Source: Trichomonas vaginalis G3 | Taxonomy: Eukaryota > Parabasalia > Trichomonadida > Trichomonadidae | DNA: 64,000 nt | Direction: 5' to 3' | NCBI RefSeq assembly: GCF_026262505.1 | Contig: NC_067205.1 | Coordinates: 22,911,585 to 22,975,584 of the forward strand | Part shown: piece by piece, positions 18,651 through 27,255 of the stretch | How the letters are laid out: each line of letters begins with the position of its first letter | How positions within the stretch are numbered: the first letter of the stretch is position 1 | Notes under the pieces: model-generated | Told to the model about the DNA's origin: nothing | Seen by the model: only the letters and a program-made list of their open reading frames with translations | Databases searched by the model: none | Made by a program: the position numbers and the translations under genes

Positions 18651-19960
18651 GCAATTCTATACCATGCGTAAACTGTCATGTAAGGTGGCATGTAGTCTTT
18701 ACTTTGTCCCGTTGCTTGTGTATACCCTAAAACGCGATGTGTATGGTTTCCTCCTCCCTCAGTGTTACTCCAGTAACAATCTATAGCAAACTTAACGTTG
18801 TCTTTAACATCATATCCTTTACCTTTTGTCATTGCTGACCAATCCCAATATCTATGCTTATGCCAACCTGCTTGAGATGTACTTAAATCTACGTAGTGAC
18901 TGTGTGCAGGTAAGTTTTCACCTGAAATCGTTTTACTTCCACCTGTTTCCTTTGAAGAGTTTGCACAATACAAAAACCTGTCGACTATTTGAGTCCAAGT
19001 TCCAAAACCAAGTACTACTTCTGGTCTGGTAGAGTTCATTGACGTATAAATAGAACCTATAGGATATAGTGTTTGAAGTATTTCTGTCTTTAATGTTTGA
19101 AGCTCTGTTTTGTCAGCTTTCTTGTCATATAAATCTTGAGCAGTGAATTTAACTTTTTTTTCATCCTCCATGACATAGACATTTCTACATCTAATGTCTT
19201 TATCCGATGTTAAACCTTGTGGAAAGTTAGGAGGTTTAAAATATAATCCACCCCCACCAGTTTCTTCAATCGTTCCTAAAATACTTTCTATACCAACAGT
19301 TGAGAAGAAGTTATGTGTATGTCCAACGTCACTTTTCCTGTTTAAGGTTTCTTGTAAGTTTGTAATATCAGATATAGAATGTGTATGTCCAACGTCACTT
19401 TTCCTGTTTAAGGTTTCTTGTAAGTTTGTAATATCAGATATAGAATGTGTATGTCCAACGTCACTTTTCCTGTTTAAGGTTTCTTGTAAGTTTGTAATAT
19501 CAGATATAGAATGTGTATGAGTCTTTTTAGAATATTCTTTGTCAGCTCTTGTCACTTCACTTGACATTTTATTGTCAACATATGTTTTGTCCGCTAGTTC
19601 AGGATGAGTATGTTCTTTCGTTGCATAAGCTTTGTTAGCTCTTTCTTCTTCTTTTGCTATTGCATCGTCTACATACTCTTTGTCAGCTTTGTTGTCAACA
19701 TCTGCTTTCAAAAGAAGTTCATCTATAGGTTTCTCGTTTAAGGTTCCTTTTGTTGGATTTATACAAACAGTATGGTTCTTGTTGTCTTGAAACAGAAACT
19801 CATCTGTCATTGGGTTTAATGTCAGTTTTAAGCTTCCTTCTTTCAATGACTCAGATATCTTAGAATAGTTTGAAAAGTTTGTTGTGTTCTTATTTAGAGC
19901 TTGTATAATGAGTTGTCGGTTGTGTTGTATTTCTCTCATAGACGCTGTTTCATTTGACAT
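18647..19960 (-). CDS. Phage-like fibre protein with gp10-type C-terminal head
   Basis: 437 residues. An N-terminal attachment region (MSNETASMREIQHNRQLIIQ) and a helical/shaft region full of ADKEYVD-type repeats come first. Three 22-residue repeats follow (HTHSISDITNLQETLNRKSD; DNA 19,319-19,517). The head has PIGSIYTSMNSTRPEVVLGF, GGSKTISGENLPAHSH, several HxH motifs and the end YMPPYMTVYAWYRIA. This layout matches tail-fibre/baseplate gp10 C-terminal domains, where HxH pairs bind metal. It likely recognises the cell surface. The residues between the HSH and the final block are wholly different from copy 2. Confidence 0.8.
   Translation of the reverse strand: MSNETASMREIQHNRQLIIQALNKNTTNFSNYSKISESLKEGSLKLTLNPMTDEFLFQDNKNHTVCINPTKGTLNEKPIDELLLKADVDNKADKEYVDDAIAKEEERANKAYATKEHTHPELADKTYVDNKMSSEVTRADKEYSKKTHTHSISDITNLQETLNRKSDVGHTHSISDITNLQETLNRKSDVGHTHSISDITNLQETLNRKSDVGHTHNFFSTVGIESILGTIEETGGGGLYFKPPNFPQGLTSDKDIRCRNVYVMEDEKKVKFTAQDLYDKKADKTELQTLKTEILQTLYPIGSIYTSMNSTRPEVVLGFGTWTQIVDRFLYCANSSKETGGSKTISGENLPAHSHYVDLSTSQAGWHKHRYWDWSAMTKGKGYDVKDNVKFAIDCYWSNTEGGGNHTHRVLGYTQATGQSKDYMPPYMTVYAWYRIA
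19319..19517. repeat. Three 66-bp tandem repeats inside the fibre gene
   Basis: The 66-base unit, starting GTCCAACGTCACTTTTCCTG at 19,321, 19,387 and 19,453, is practically identical in the three copies and encodes 22 residues of fibre shaft. Copy 2 has only two units (about 50,930-51,060), so fibre length changes by unit gain or loss. Confidence 0.9.
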
Positions 19961-19978
19961 TTTTATTCTAGATAAAAT

Positions 19979-20827
19979 ATGCTTCCAATAGAAAAAGAAA
20001 CTTCTAGAGTTGCTACAACTAAACCATTAGATGAACTTTTTACGAATGTCGGTCAAAAGTTTGAGACAGAGACCGTAAAGCATGAAGGCTATCGTTTTGA
20101 CTACCCGTTAAGATGGCTAAGAGACCCATCCGTCACAAAAGCTATTGGCTTTCGTAGAATGAAGTTCATTTCAGAAGCCATACATGGTTTCCCATTTACG
20201 GTCGGTTTTGAAGTTCGATACTATAACAAAGAAAAACGTACGTATGAGAAATTTGAACAGGGAAAACTTTTACAAGTGAATTTGCTTGTAAACTTAGAAA
20301 CAACTCTTCAAGCTTTTCAAGAAAAAATAAACGATATCTATCTCGAATATGCAAACCAGTATAACATTGACGAGGGAGAGTACCATCTCGATATTATATA
20401 TGACAGGAAAAATGCAACTGTTAAATTCAATAAAATAGAAGACCTTGGAGAAAACGTTTATATTTCTACAAAATATAACAACTTGGCATGGTATAGATTT
20501 TTGAGGATGTTAAATCAGCCTGCAGAATATCCAGTACACCCGGACTTTTATGAAGTCGAAAACCCTAATGGAACATATGAAAATGTTTTCGACTCAGACG
20601 CTATTATAGTTCATGCTTCATTTTCTGGTGCACAAAACTCTTTTTTATGCTTGGCAAATGACTTTTACGAAAAACCTACAAAGCTATATGAACCACCAAG
20701 TGGAAGTATTTCAGACTTTCAAGTATGGTTTACAACAGATGGAAGAAAGAGAATAGTTCCATTATACCATGCGTTTTACTTAGAACTTAGTTTCATATAC
20801 AACTACTATCGAACGGTAAAAATATAA
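19979..20827 (+). CDS. Unrecognised 282-aa beta-rich protein
   Basis: Starts MLPIEKETSRVATTKPLDEL. Aromatic-rich with many strand-like segments; the end is FYLELSFIYNYYRTVKI. Intact in both copies (51,559-52,407). It diverges from the fibre gene across only 18 bases that include an AAAAATGTC start context. A structural or fibre-assembly role is inferred from position. An adenain-like protease was considered because of AQNSFLCLAND, but a His/Asp pair with correct spacing is not evident. Confidence 0.8.
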   Translation: MLPIEKETSRVATTKPLDELFTNVGQKFETETVKHEGYRFDYPLRWLRDPSVTKAIGFRRMKFISEAIHGFPFTVGFEVRYYNKEKRTYEKFEQGKLLQVNLLVNLETTLQAFQEKINDIYLEYANQYNIDEGEYHLDIIYDRKNATVKFNKIEDLGENVYISTKYNNLAWYRFLRMLNQPAEYPVHPDFYEVENPNGTYENVFDSDAIIVHASFSGAQNSFLCLANDFYEKPTKLYEPPSGSISDFQVWFTTDGRKRIVPLYHAFYLELSFIYNYYRTVKI

Positions 20828-20831
20828 TTTT

Positions 20832-21074
20832 TTAATACGGTTGAGGTGTTGGATTTGGTTGCCAACTTGACTGTGGTGCAGGTTCAGGCTGTTGTATAAC
20901 AGGAGCTTGTTCTTCTGGTTCAGGGTCTTTAGGTATAATACCAACGAACTGACCTACTCTTTTACCAATATTTTTGACACCGTTCCAAATTCCTCTTCCG
21001 ACAGATTTTATTCCATTCCATATACCTCTTCCAACATTTCGAAAGAAGTTTCCTATTCTTCCAAAGAAACCCAT
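20832..21074 (-). CDS. Small amphipathic protein with repeated GRGIWNG helices
   Basis: 80 residues. MGFFGRIGNFFRNVGRGIWN starts a Gly/Ile/Trp/Lys amphipathic stretch with two copies of VGRGIWNGIK/V, then a Pro/Gln-rich tail ending NPTPQPY. Identical in copy 2 (52,412-52,654) except for two residues. The pattern resembles membrane-active or capsid-internal peptides of non-enveloped viruses; that function is inference. Confidence 0.75.
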   Translation of the reverse strand: MGFFGRIGNFFRNVGRGIWNGIKSVGRGIWNGVKNIGKRVGQFVGIIPKDPEPEEQAPVIQQPEPAPQSSWQPNPTPQPY

Positions 21075-21092
21075 TTTACTATATGTAAAAAT

Positions 21093-21455
21093 CTAATGTC
21101 CACCTAGTCTCTTACGTTTCCTTCTGAGTTCCATAGCATTCTTTAACTGGAGCTCATACATTCTATTTCTCCTCTGGTAGAAAACATACTCTGGGTCAAC
21201 TCCTGTGTTCGCGTCATCTGCATAGAGTTGTTTATATCCCACTTCAGGGTTTGTATAAAACTCTTTCCATCTCATATTTGCATACCATGGTGGCAAACCT
21301 AACGCAGCGTCATTTGACATGGCAGTTTGCATTTGTACATCTGTTGGCACTTGACCATAGTTTGCCATTGCAGTTTGTATTCTAACTTCATTTGGAATAT
21401 TCTCTGGGTTTGGTTGTCCAGGTTGCTGTGCATTTGCTAAGTTCTGTGCGTCCAT
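21093..21455 (-). CDS. Unrecognised 120-aa protein with internal repeat
   Basis: Starts MDAQNLANAQQPGQPNPENI. Two similar blocks, VRIQTAMANYGQVPTDVQMQ and the following TAMSND, precede an aromatic segment PPWYANMRWKEFY. It ends with an Arg/Lys-rich tail RKRKRLGGH. Conserved in copy 2 (52,673-53,035). The basic tail could contact DNA. Same strand as its neighbours. Confidence 0.75.
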   Translation of the reverse strand: MDAQNLANAQQPGQPNPENIPNEVRIQTAMANYGQVPTDVQMQTAMSNDAALGLPPWYANMRWKEFYTNPEVGYKQLYADDANTGVDPEYVFYQRRNRMYELQLKNAMELRRKRKRLGGH

Positions 21456-21478
21456 TTAATATTAGATAAAAATATCTC

Positions 21479-21610
21479 TTACGAGTACATATACTGAACA
21501 TTTGCTGGCATTGGTTCATCTTCATATTCTCTGTATCTTTCTGCCACGTCAAAGAAATAGATGACACAATGGAAAAAACCTAAAACAAGTAGTCCTATTT
21601 CAAACCACAT
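21479..21610 (-). CDS. Small 43-aa single-pass membrane protein
   Basis: Reads MWFEIGLLVLGFFHCVIYFF, then an acidic tail DVAERYREYEDEPMPANVQY. One hydrophobic helix occupies residues 3-20. The frame is identical in length in copy 2 (53,059-53,190). It overlaps the end of the methyltransferase gene by 16 bases on the same strand. Confidence 0.6.
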   Translation of the reverse strand: MWFEIGLLVLGFFHCVIYFFDVAERYREYEDEPMPANVQYMYS

Positions 21611-22413
21611 TTACCTACCAATAAAATTTCTTTGTTGTGACACTTTCTCCGGTTTATAGGACCTCTCTCATATTCTATCTTGTCATATCTAAACTCATAG
21701 TCATGTATGTCCTCTAGCCATCTCATAACGGTTTCCAAACCACTTTTATCGGATGTAAAGTAAAAGCATGGACAGTTATGTAAAACGTCTAAAGTTTCTA
21801 AAGAGTCTCTCAAAGTCCAGTCTACTTGGTATTGAAAATCGTATGTGTTATAGAACGGCGGGTCTACTATAAAGAAAACATTTTCCTTGTTTTTATATTT
21901 TTCATACAACTCTGTCCAATGACATCTCACAAACTCTATACCCTCAGTATATTTTTCTATGTCCTCTTTGAAAACCTTTGTATAGTTAAGATATAAAACT
22001 TTTGACATAAGTGTTTCAATGTCATGAACTCTTATAGAACCACTATATAATAGTCTAGCAGATATACTATCCCAGTCAATATACTCTGCTTTTTTCAAAA
22101 CCTCTCTCACAATATCTTTCTTATCTAATGGTATACTTTCCATCTTACCTATAGGTATCTTTTCTTTTAACTCTTTCAATATTTTGTTTGTGTCTGGTAT
22201 ATGTTTGAGACGGTTCATATAGTTGTCGAAGTCATTGCATATAATCTTTGAGTCAGGAAATATTGTATGGCACAGATGGGATATATAGAAACTTCCACCG
22301 AACAAATCTACAAATGTTAGACCATTCGGTAGTTTCTTAAGTTCTCTCAATAGAATATCTTTACATCTACTCTTATTTCCAAAGAAGGGTAACGGTGGTT
22401 TTGTAAAATTCAT
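21595..22413 (-). CDS. N6-adenine DNA methyltransferase (D12/Dam class)
   Basis: 272 residues. FFGNKSR near the N-terminus and FVDLFGG (34-40) are the S-adenosylmethionine site. VDPPF (183-187) is the catalytic DPPY-type motif with Phe in the last position. Length and order match the Dam/D12 class, which methylates adenine in DNA. Intact in both copies (53,175-53,993), about 95 percent alike. It is the last gene before the right terminus. It could mark element DNA or act in packaging or defence; the sequence does not decide. Confidence 0.85.
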   Translation of the reverse strand: MNFTKPPLPFFGNKSRCKDILLRELKKLPNGLTFVDLFGGSFYISHLCHTIFPDSKIICNDFDNYMNRLKHIPDTNKILKELKEKIPIGKMESIPLDKKDIVREVLKKAEYIDWDSISARLLYSGSIRVHDIETLMSKVLYLNYTKVFKEDIEKYTEGIEFVRCHWTELYEKYKNKENVFFIVDPPFYNTYDFQYQVDWTLRDSLETLDVLHNCPCFYFTSDKSGLETVMRWLEDIHDYEFRYDKIEYERGPINRRKCHNKEILLVGKCGLK

Positions 22414-22462
22414 TTTATATATATAATAAAAAATGTTTTTACCTGAAAAGTGACAGAAAAGT

Positions 22463-22522
22463 GACTGGGGCTAGAGGGCACGAAGTGCCTGGAGGCCCCA
22501 TTACTTTTTTTTTTTTTTTTTC
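22463..22522. repeat. Right terminal inverted repeat and poly-T of copy 1
   Basis: GGGGCTAGAGGGCACGAAGT continuing to GGCCCCATTAC, then 18 T residues. It matches the copy 2 right end (54,044-54,112) and, inverted, the copy 2 left end (30,581-30,619). It contains the hairpin GGCACTTCGTGCC on the complement. Confidence 0.85.
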
Positions 22523-23186
22523 GTATACATTCAAGAAAGACTATAAATGAAGATTTTTCTATTTTTTTTCATTCTAAAACATCTTTTTTTGGATAATTTT
22601 TTTTAATAAATATGTAAGAAAGATTGAAGAAAAAGTAAATTTACTTTAAGAAAATTCGTTTTACATGATGTAAGACCCATAACAACTATAAATATTCAAT
22701 TATTTAAAATAAAAAAAGAAAAACAGATTAAATGTATCTCACATCAAAATCCATTGACCTACGGATGTTAAGTTTCTGTTTTTAAAAGTTGATATTTTTT
22801 TTTTTAATTTTAAGAAAATTAATAGCATGTTATTAGACAATAGGAGTGTAATGATATTGACTAAACAGAAATGAGAGAATAGAGATATAAGTTTGATAAG
22901 CAATATTGCGAACAAATTCTGAAGTAAAATCGCGATCAATAATTGAAAATTACGATCATGTACTGAAAAATGACGATCGAATTGAATGAATAGAATTATA
23001 TCTAAGAAAAAATAAATTGTATTTAGAAGATGAACAAAGAAAGGTGTATGCTAAAAATCATTTAACAATAAATGGAAATAAAACGAAATTGTTAAAAGAA
23101 AAAAATGAAAATTGTTAAATAATATATTATTTTTTAGTCATAAGAATAAAAATATAGTAGTTATAAAAGGAATTAGACTTCATATA
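22523..23186. other. AT-rich host DNA between Maverick 1 and MULE
   Basis: No gene is supported. Long A and T runs dominate. Around 22,930-22,985 the string (A)TTACGATCA/TGACGATCGA recurs loosely three times. A MULE terminal inverted repeat might lie here, but none could be matched to the other side by eye. Confidence 0.5.
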
Positions 23187-25437
23187 TCAATTCTTTTTCT
23201 CTGTAGATGTGGAACGTTTGCTTTTCGATCTCTTTCGATGAACTTGAAAATATAAGTTATTATCGCTGAGAATCCTTTCCGAAATAGGAGCTTTACGTTT
23301 AGGAGGATTGTCGGATGAATTTTGTTTTTTATTGTTTGATTTTGTTGTTATGGAAGATTTTTTATTTTTTTCAGAATTTTGCTTGCTATTAACTGAAACT
23401 TGTTTTGACGGCCCAACAATAGCATTTGTAGTAGGAAGAATTCCCAATAACGAGCGCATTTTCGATAATTGTTTTTCAATATGATCAAGAAGGTCCAGCT
23501 TATGTTCTAGATTACTAGACATTTGATTTGTAGAAGGATGGTTTTGATTTTCTGGTTCTAAATCTGTAGAGTCTGCAATATTTGAATTTTCGGAGCGAAT
23601 TGGAGCATCTGAACCTTGATTTGTATCGGCTTGCTCAAAATTAGTTTGAATTGGAGGGGATGAATTAAAAATCTGGATGATTTAATGTTTCATTAAATAA
23701 TGCCATAATTTTTTCTCTTTTTTCATTAATAAACTTAGTGATCATTGTATCTTTATCTGTTAGATCGATCGATTTGAGTATATCTGCATCATGAACTGGA
23801 ATATTTTCGAACAATGAACTCGATTCTATGGAACCATATGGAGAAATCTCGTTCTGAGCCAAAGAAAGATCACTTACGTTGTATTGTTTGATAGAAAAAA
23901 TTGTTTTCTCAAGTTCTTTTTGAAAGCAGTCAAGAATATAATTTTTGTAGCTATCAGTGATAACGGTTTTTATATGGCGCTCGATCTTCTGGTTATTTTT
24001 GATGGCGTTATATTTATCTAATTGGATTTGAGATATCTTCTTAATAGCTTCATAAATGTTTGGATGTTTTAACGAAGAAAATTCTGAATGCATACTCTCG
24101 AGGCAATCATTAGTGAATATTGCAGTTGCATTATTATATTGAGATATTAAATTGTAGTGCGGCAACCAAACTTTGTTGAAATAATCAATATAATCTTTGA
24201 TCGAATCAACTTTATTTTGATTAATTATATGCATTGTAAGTACAAATTCTTCATGAGACATGAATGGAGTAATAGAATATAGCTTAAATAAAGAATTTTG
24301 TAAAGTATTGAAATTTTTTGTATAAAGTGCTACAAGTTTCCTGTGTAAAGCTTGTTTGAAATGAAATAGGCATCCAATTATACGGACTTTAGGGAAAATT
24401 TGTTGAAGTGCCTCTATCATTCCCTTTTCAAAATCACAATGAATTTGAATTAGCTTTGAAAATTGAATACCCTTGACAGTAAAAATATATTCAAATGCCT
24501 TCTTATAAGATTCAAATGTGCGGTTTTTCATGAATATAAATAAAAGTGGTAGATATTGATTTGTTGAAGGTTCACAAATCATAATTGTTAGCATCTGTCC
24601 TTTTTGAAAATGTTTTGGTGTAATTTTAAAAGTTCCATCGCAAAATAAATCTGTGGCTTCTTTTGCAAATTGAATTGCCTTCTCAAAACCAAAAAACATC
24701 GTCTCACAATTTGCTTGAAAATCATGGCCAATGAAAAACTGCTCGCCATTTATTAAACAAAAATTAGCAATTTCATCGTCTGTAATTTTTTCTCCAACAG
24801 AAAATTTTCTGGACTTATTATAAACTTCCCTGACCAATGAATCTTTAATTAATGGGTTTTCATCAGTACCAACAGCAAGTTCTGTCATAAATTTTTTAAT
24901 CTGCTGAAAAGTGCCGTTGTCTTCAGAAAATTTTGCCATTGCCTTATTGTATATTTCTGTCAGAGTCATTGATTTATGAAGATCATTTTTTTCATTTTGT
25001 AACTTTTTAAATTGTCTGCATTCGGGTATATGTTCCTTTTGTAAATCTTCGGAAACTGAACTGTTCTCAATTTTAACTAAATAACGTGCTTGACAAGAAT
25101 GATCGATGCAACGGTAGTAACGTTCAATATTATTTGAATTAATAATATTTGTATGATCATGCGAATAAAGCATATCTTTGCGAACAATTGTATCAGGATA
25201 TTTTCCAGTAACTGCGGGAATATTTTTAACTGCAATATAACTAAAATATCTTCTGACAGCTTTAGATTCATTTTCGGCGTATTTAATATTAAAATATTGA
25301 AGAACTTGTTTGATTATATTCGTTTTTTCATCTCTCGATGTTGATTTTTGGTATTTATCAGATTGTTCCCTGATAAATATTTTATTTTCGTCTGTAAAGT
25401 TTGCTCTTTTTTGATTAAATATAGATGATTTTCCCAT
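23187..25437 (-). pseudogene. MULE-family transposase, one frameshift before the C-terminal tail
   Basis: The 590-residue main frame has an N-terminal zinc-finger of FLYWCH/WRKY-GCM1 type (YYRCIDHSC at 107-115, HIPEC at 136-140). A MULE DDE domain follows: FCDGTF (Asp267), HCDFEKG (Asp335), GCLFHF, and CLESMH with Glu447. After the stop at 23,665 the next frame is open without interruption to 23,187. It encodes a Ser/Asn-rich and then basic tail (PPKRKAPISERI, HRKRSKSKRS). A T-run of 5 (GATTTTTAATTC) at the junction could be the one-base error separating them. It would move the element by cut-and-paste. A TCATTTT initiator lies just upstream. Confidence 0.8.
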
Positions 25438-25439
25438 TA

Positions 25440-25447
25440 AAAAATGA
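25440..25447 (-). promoter_or_regulatory. Initiator-like TCATTTTT before the MULE gene
   Basis: On the minus strand TTTCATTTTTTAATGGG places a TCA initiator ten bases before the transposase ATG, as in other genes of the window. Confidence 0.45.
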
Positions 25448-25490
25448 AATGATGCAAAATTTACGAAAACCGTTCGAAAATTGAATCAAA

Positions 25491-25722
25491 AATGAAAAGT
25501 AATACTTAAATGAGGAATTCTTTGAGATATTGGTCTTAGATTGAATGTAGCGTCATTCTTATATAGAATATATATTCATATCATCGGAAATATGATAAAA
25601 AGCATATAATAAATGTCAAAAAAGTGAACAAATAAGCAAAGATATTTTTTAAAAAACAATGAAAAGTAATACTTAAATGAGTAATTCTTTGAGATATTGG
25701 TCTTAGATTGAATGTAGCGTCA
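25491..25722 (+). repeat. 65-bp direct repeat pair
   Basis: AATGAAAAGTAATACTTAAA through TTGATTGAATGTAGCGTCA-type sequence occurs at 25,491-25,555 and 25,658-25,722 with one mismatch (GAGGA/GAGTA). The second copy ends about 50 bases before the next gene. It may be a MULE end or a host promoter duplication. No inverted partner was found left of the transposase. Confidence 0.85.
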
Positions 25723-25758
25723 CAAATTTCACAAATATAATTTACTATACAATTTTAT

Positions 25759-25766
25759 TCATTTTT
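25759..25766 (+). promoter_or_regulatory. Initiator-like TCATTTTT before 25,772
   Basis: TTCATTTTTTTAAAATGG: a TCA initiator 13 bases before the ATG, matching the parabasalid Inr pattern. Confidence 0.55.
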
Positions 25767-25771
25767 TTAAA

Positions 25772-27255
25772 ATGGCTGACGACAGTCTGTATCAACTAAC
25801 TCAACTAGTCAAGCATAATGATTATTCTTCGGATTCATTAAATCAACTTTATCAATGCATAAGTACAATGACAGAAAGATCAATTGGATGCTTGAATTGG
25901 GATAAATTTTTCAAAAAAATCACAGTGACTGATGAAGTTCTTTTACATTTTTTAGCATCCGTTTTAAACATTGAAAAGATATCAGAATGTTTCAAGGATT
26001 CTATTTTTTATCACAATATTAATCTTGAAAAATTCAGTAATTTAACTGAAACAGAACAACAAACAATTTTAAATTCCTACAAAGCGGATAAATTTACATA
26101 TTACATAATGTGCTCACAAAGAGAGAGGGTCAAAGTTGCTATTTGTCACTTTTCCACAAGAATATAATGGGGAAAAAGTTATCATATAGTTGATCTCATT
26201 CACTGAGGTGAGAGATGCATGTAGTGTAATGTGATAAACAGTGGGATTGCTGCTCTAAGTCCTAGGTTCGAGACACATTGGCTTCATTTTTCTCTTTTTT
26301 ATTGACGTAAACTATTCAATTTTTGTGTTATCCATTCAAATTTCAGAATTTTTTTTGCAGATTTCACGCTACATTCGAAGTTACCTTTTGTAACAACCAC
26401 CACCGCCTACGAAAGACGAAAGTGTGTCACGATTTCACCCGGAAATCCGACGGTTGTTTAAGAGTAAGCACTTTTGGCACCTACTCTGCTCACAAATTGT
26501 AAAATCAAACTGGAACAATTTATCCCAAACTTTAGTTAATATTGCAAATCAATATTTGCCATTTTTAGATGAAGAAAAGCAAATATATATATTTACTGAA
26601 ATAACTGGCAATTATCAAAATTTTGAAATTTCAGTTGCAAACTTGTTACTTTTTTATGAAAACAATGAAGAAAAATTAAGCAACTGTTTTAATTTAACAT
26701 TGTTCCAGCAAATTTATTCCAAAAATGGAATCGAGCAAATGATATTTTTTACTGCAAATACAATTTGTTGCAATAACACTTCTATCAATTTTTACAATCT
26801 CCTTGAAATTGAAGAAATGAATCCATTTGATTTTTTTCTATTTCTCAATTCAATATAAAGAGATATTAAATTGCGATGATTTTCCAAAAGTTACAGAAGT
26901 AATCACAGGTTTAATCTCAGCTTCAAATATTAATGCTATTATGCGAATTTGCCAAAAAATTTTGGATAAAATTACATTTTATAAATGTAATTATTGCTAT
27001 ATTACATCAATATGGAATTTTATCACAAATGCAGCAATAATTCTTCCTGATGAAGATTTATTAATCAAATTATTAAAATTCATAGAAAAAACAGAAAAAG
27101 CAACAGATGAATTATTCGAACCGGAGAATGATTTGGGTTTCTATGAATATTTAAATTCGATTTTCTCAGATATTACATCTGCGAGAAATAAGCAATTTCT
27201 CTTGGAATTTCTAAATACCCATGAAGATGACTTCACTTATGATCAAACATTGTGA
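25772..27255 (+). pseudogene. Broken unrecognised host gene in three pieces
   Basis: Three open stretches share the same AT-rich codon use and helical Asn/Leu-rich character: 25,772-26,167 (MADDSLYQLTQLVKHNDY), 26,424-26,858, and a shifted frame to 27,255 ending EDDFTYDQTL. The last two overlap at a T-rich stretch near 26,838 where one base gain or loss would join them. Between the first two lie about 250 bases with several stops that look inserted. Residue pattern suggests alpha-helical repeats, but no family is recognised. Confidence 0.5.
26168..26423. other. Probable insertion within the broken gene
   Basis: Carries GTCCTAGGTTCGAGACAC, which resembles a tRNA T-loop, and a small hairpin around CTCATTCACTGAGGTGAG. 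The flanks do not fold as a tRNA. It may be a short tRNA-derived insertion; nothing else is recognised. Confidence 0.3.

Larger units (their letters stand above)
1..22522 (+). mobile_element. Maverick/Polinton copy 1, left end outside the window
   Basis: This stretch is collinear with the complete element at 30,550-54,112. Position 1 corresponds to about 31,358 there, so roughly 0.8 kb of left end is missing. It carries the Polinton set: family B polymerase, rve-type integrase, packaging ATPase, SF3 helicase and probable capsid genes. The right end is a 40-bp terminal repeat followed by 18 T residues (22,505-22,522). The main differences from copy 2 are the accessory region 9,359-10,805, numerous one-base indels in the capsid genes, and a different fibre tip. 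The right flank (CGTATACATTC) differs from that of copy 2, so the copies are separate insertions rather than a segmental duplication. Confidence 0.9.

Noticed and set aside
18647-19960. Integrated bacteriophage or bacterial contamination because of the phage-like fibre gene
   Set aside because: Neighbouring genes are Polinton polymerase, integrase and ATPase, gene starts lack Shine-Dalgarno sequences, and the flanks carry a eukaryotic kinase.
22739-22939. 66-residue hydrophobic frame on the minus strand
   Set aside because: Composition follows the AT-rich background, with no conserved context or initiator; considered chance.
26168-26290. tRNA gene or tRNA-derived SINE suggested by GGTTCGAGAC
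   Set aside because: The T-arm does not pair, no acceptor stem closes, and D-arm spacing is wrong. Kept only as a possible degenerate insertion.
26860-26870. Spliceosomal intron joining the pieces of the broken host gene
   Set aside because: The conserved parabasalid 5' splice and branch/3' motifs were not found at the junctions; the downstream junction is explained by a one-base change.
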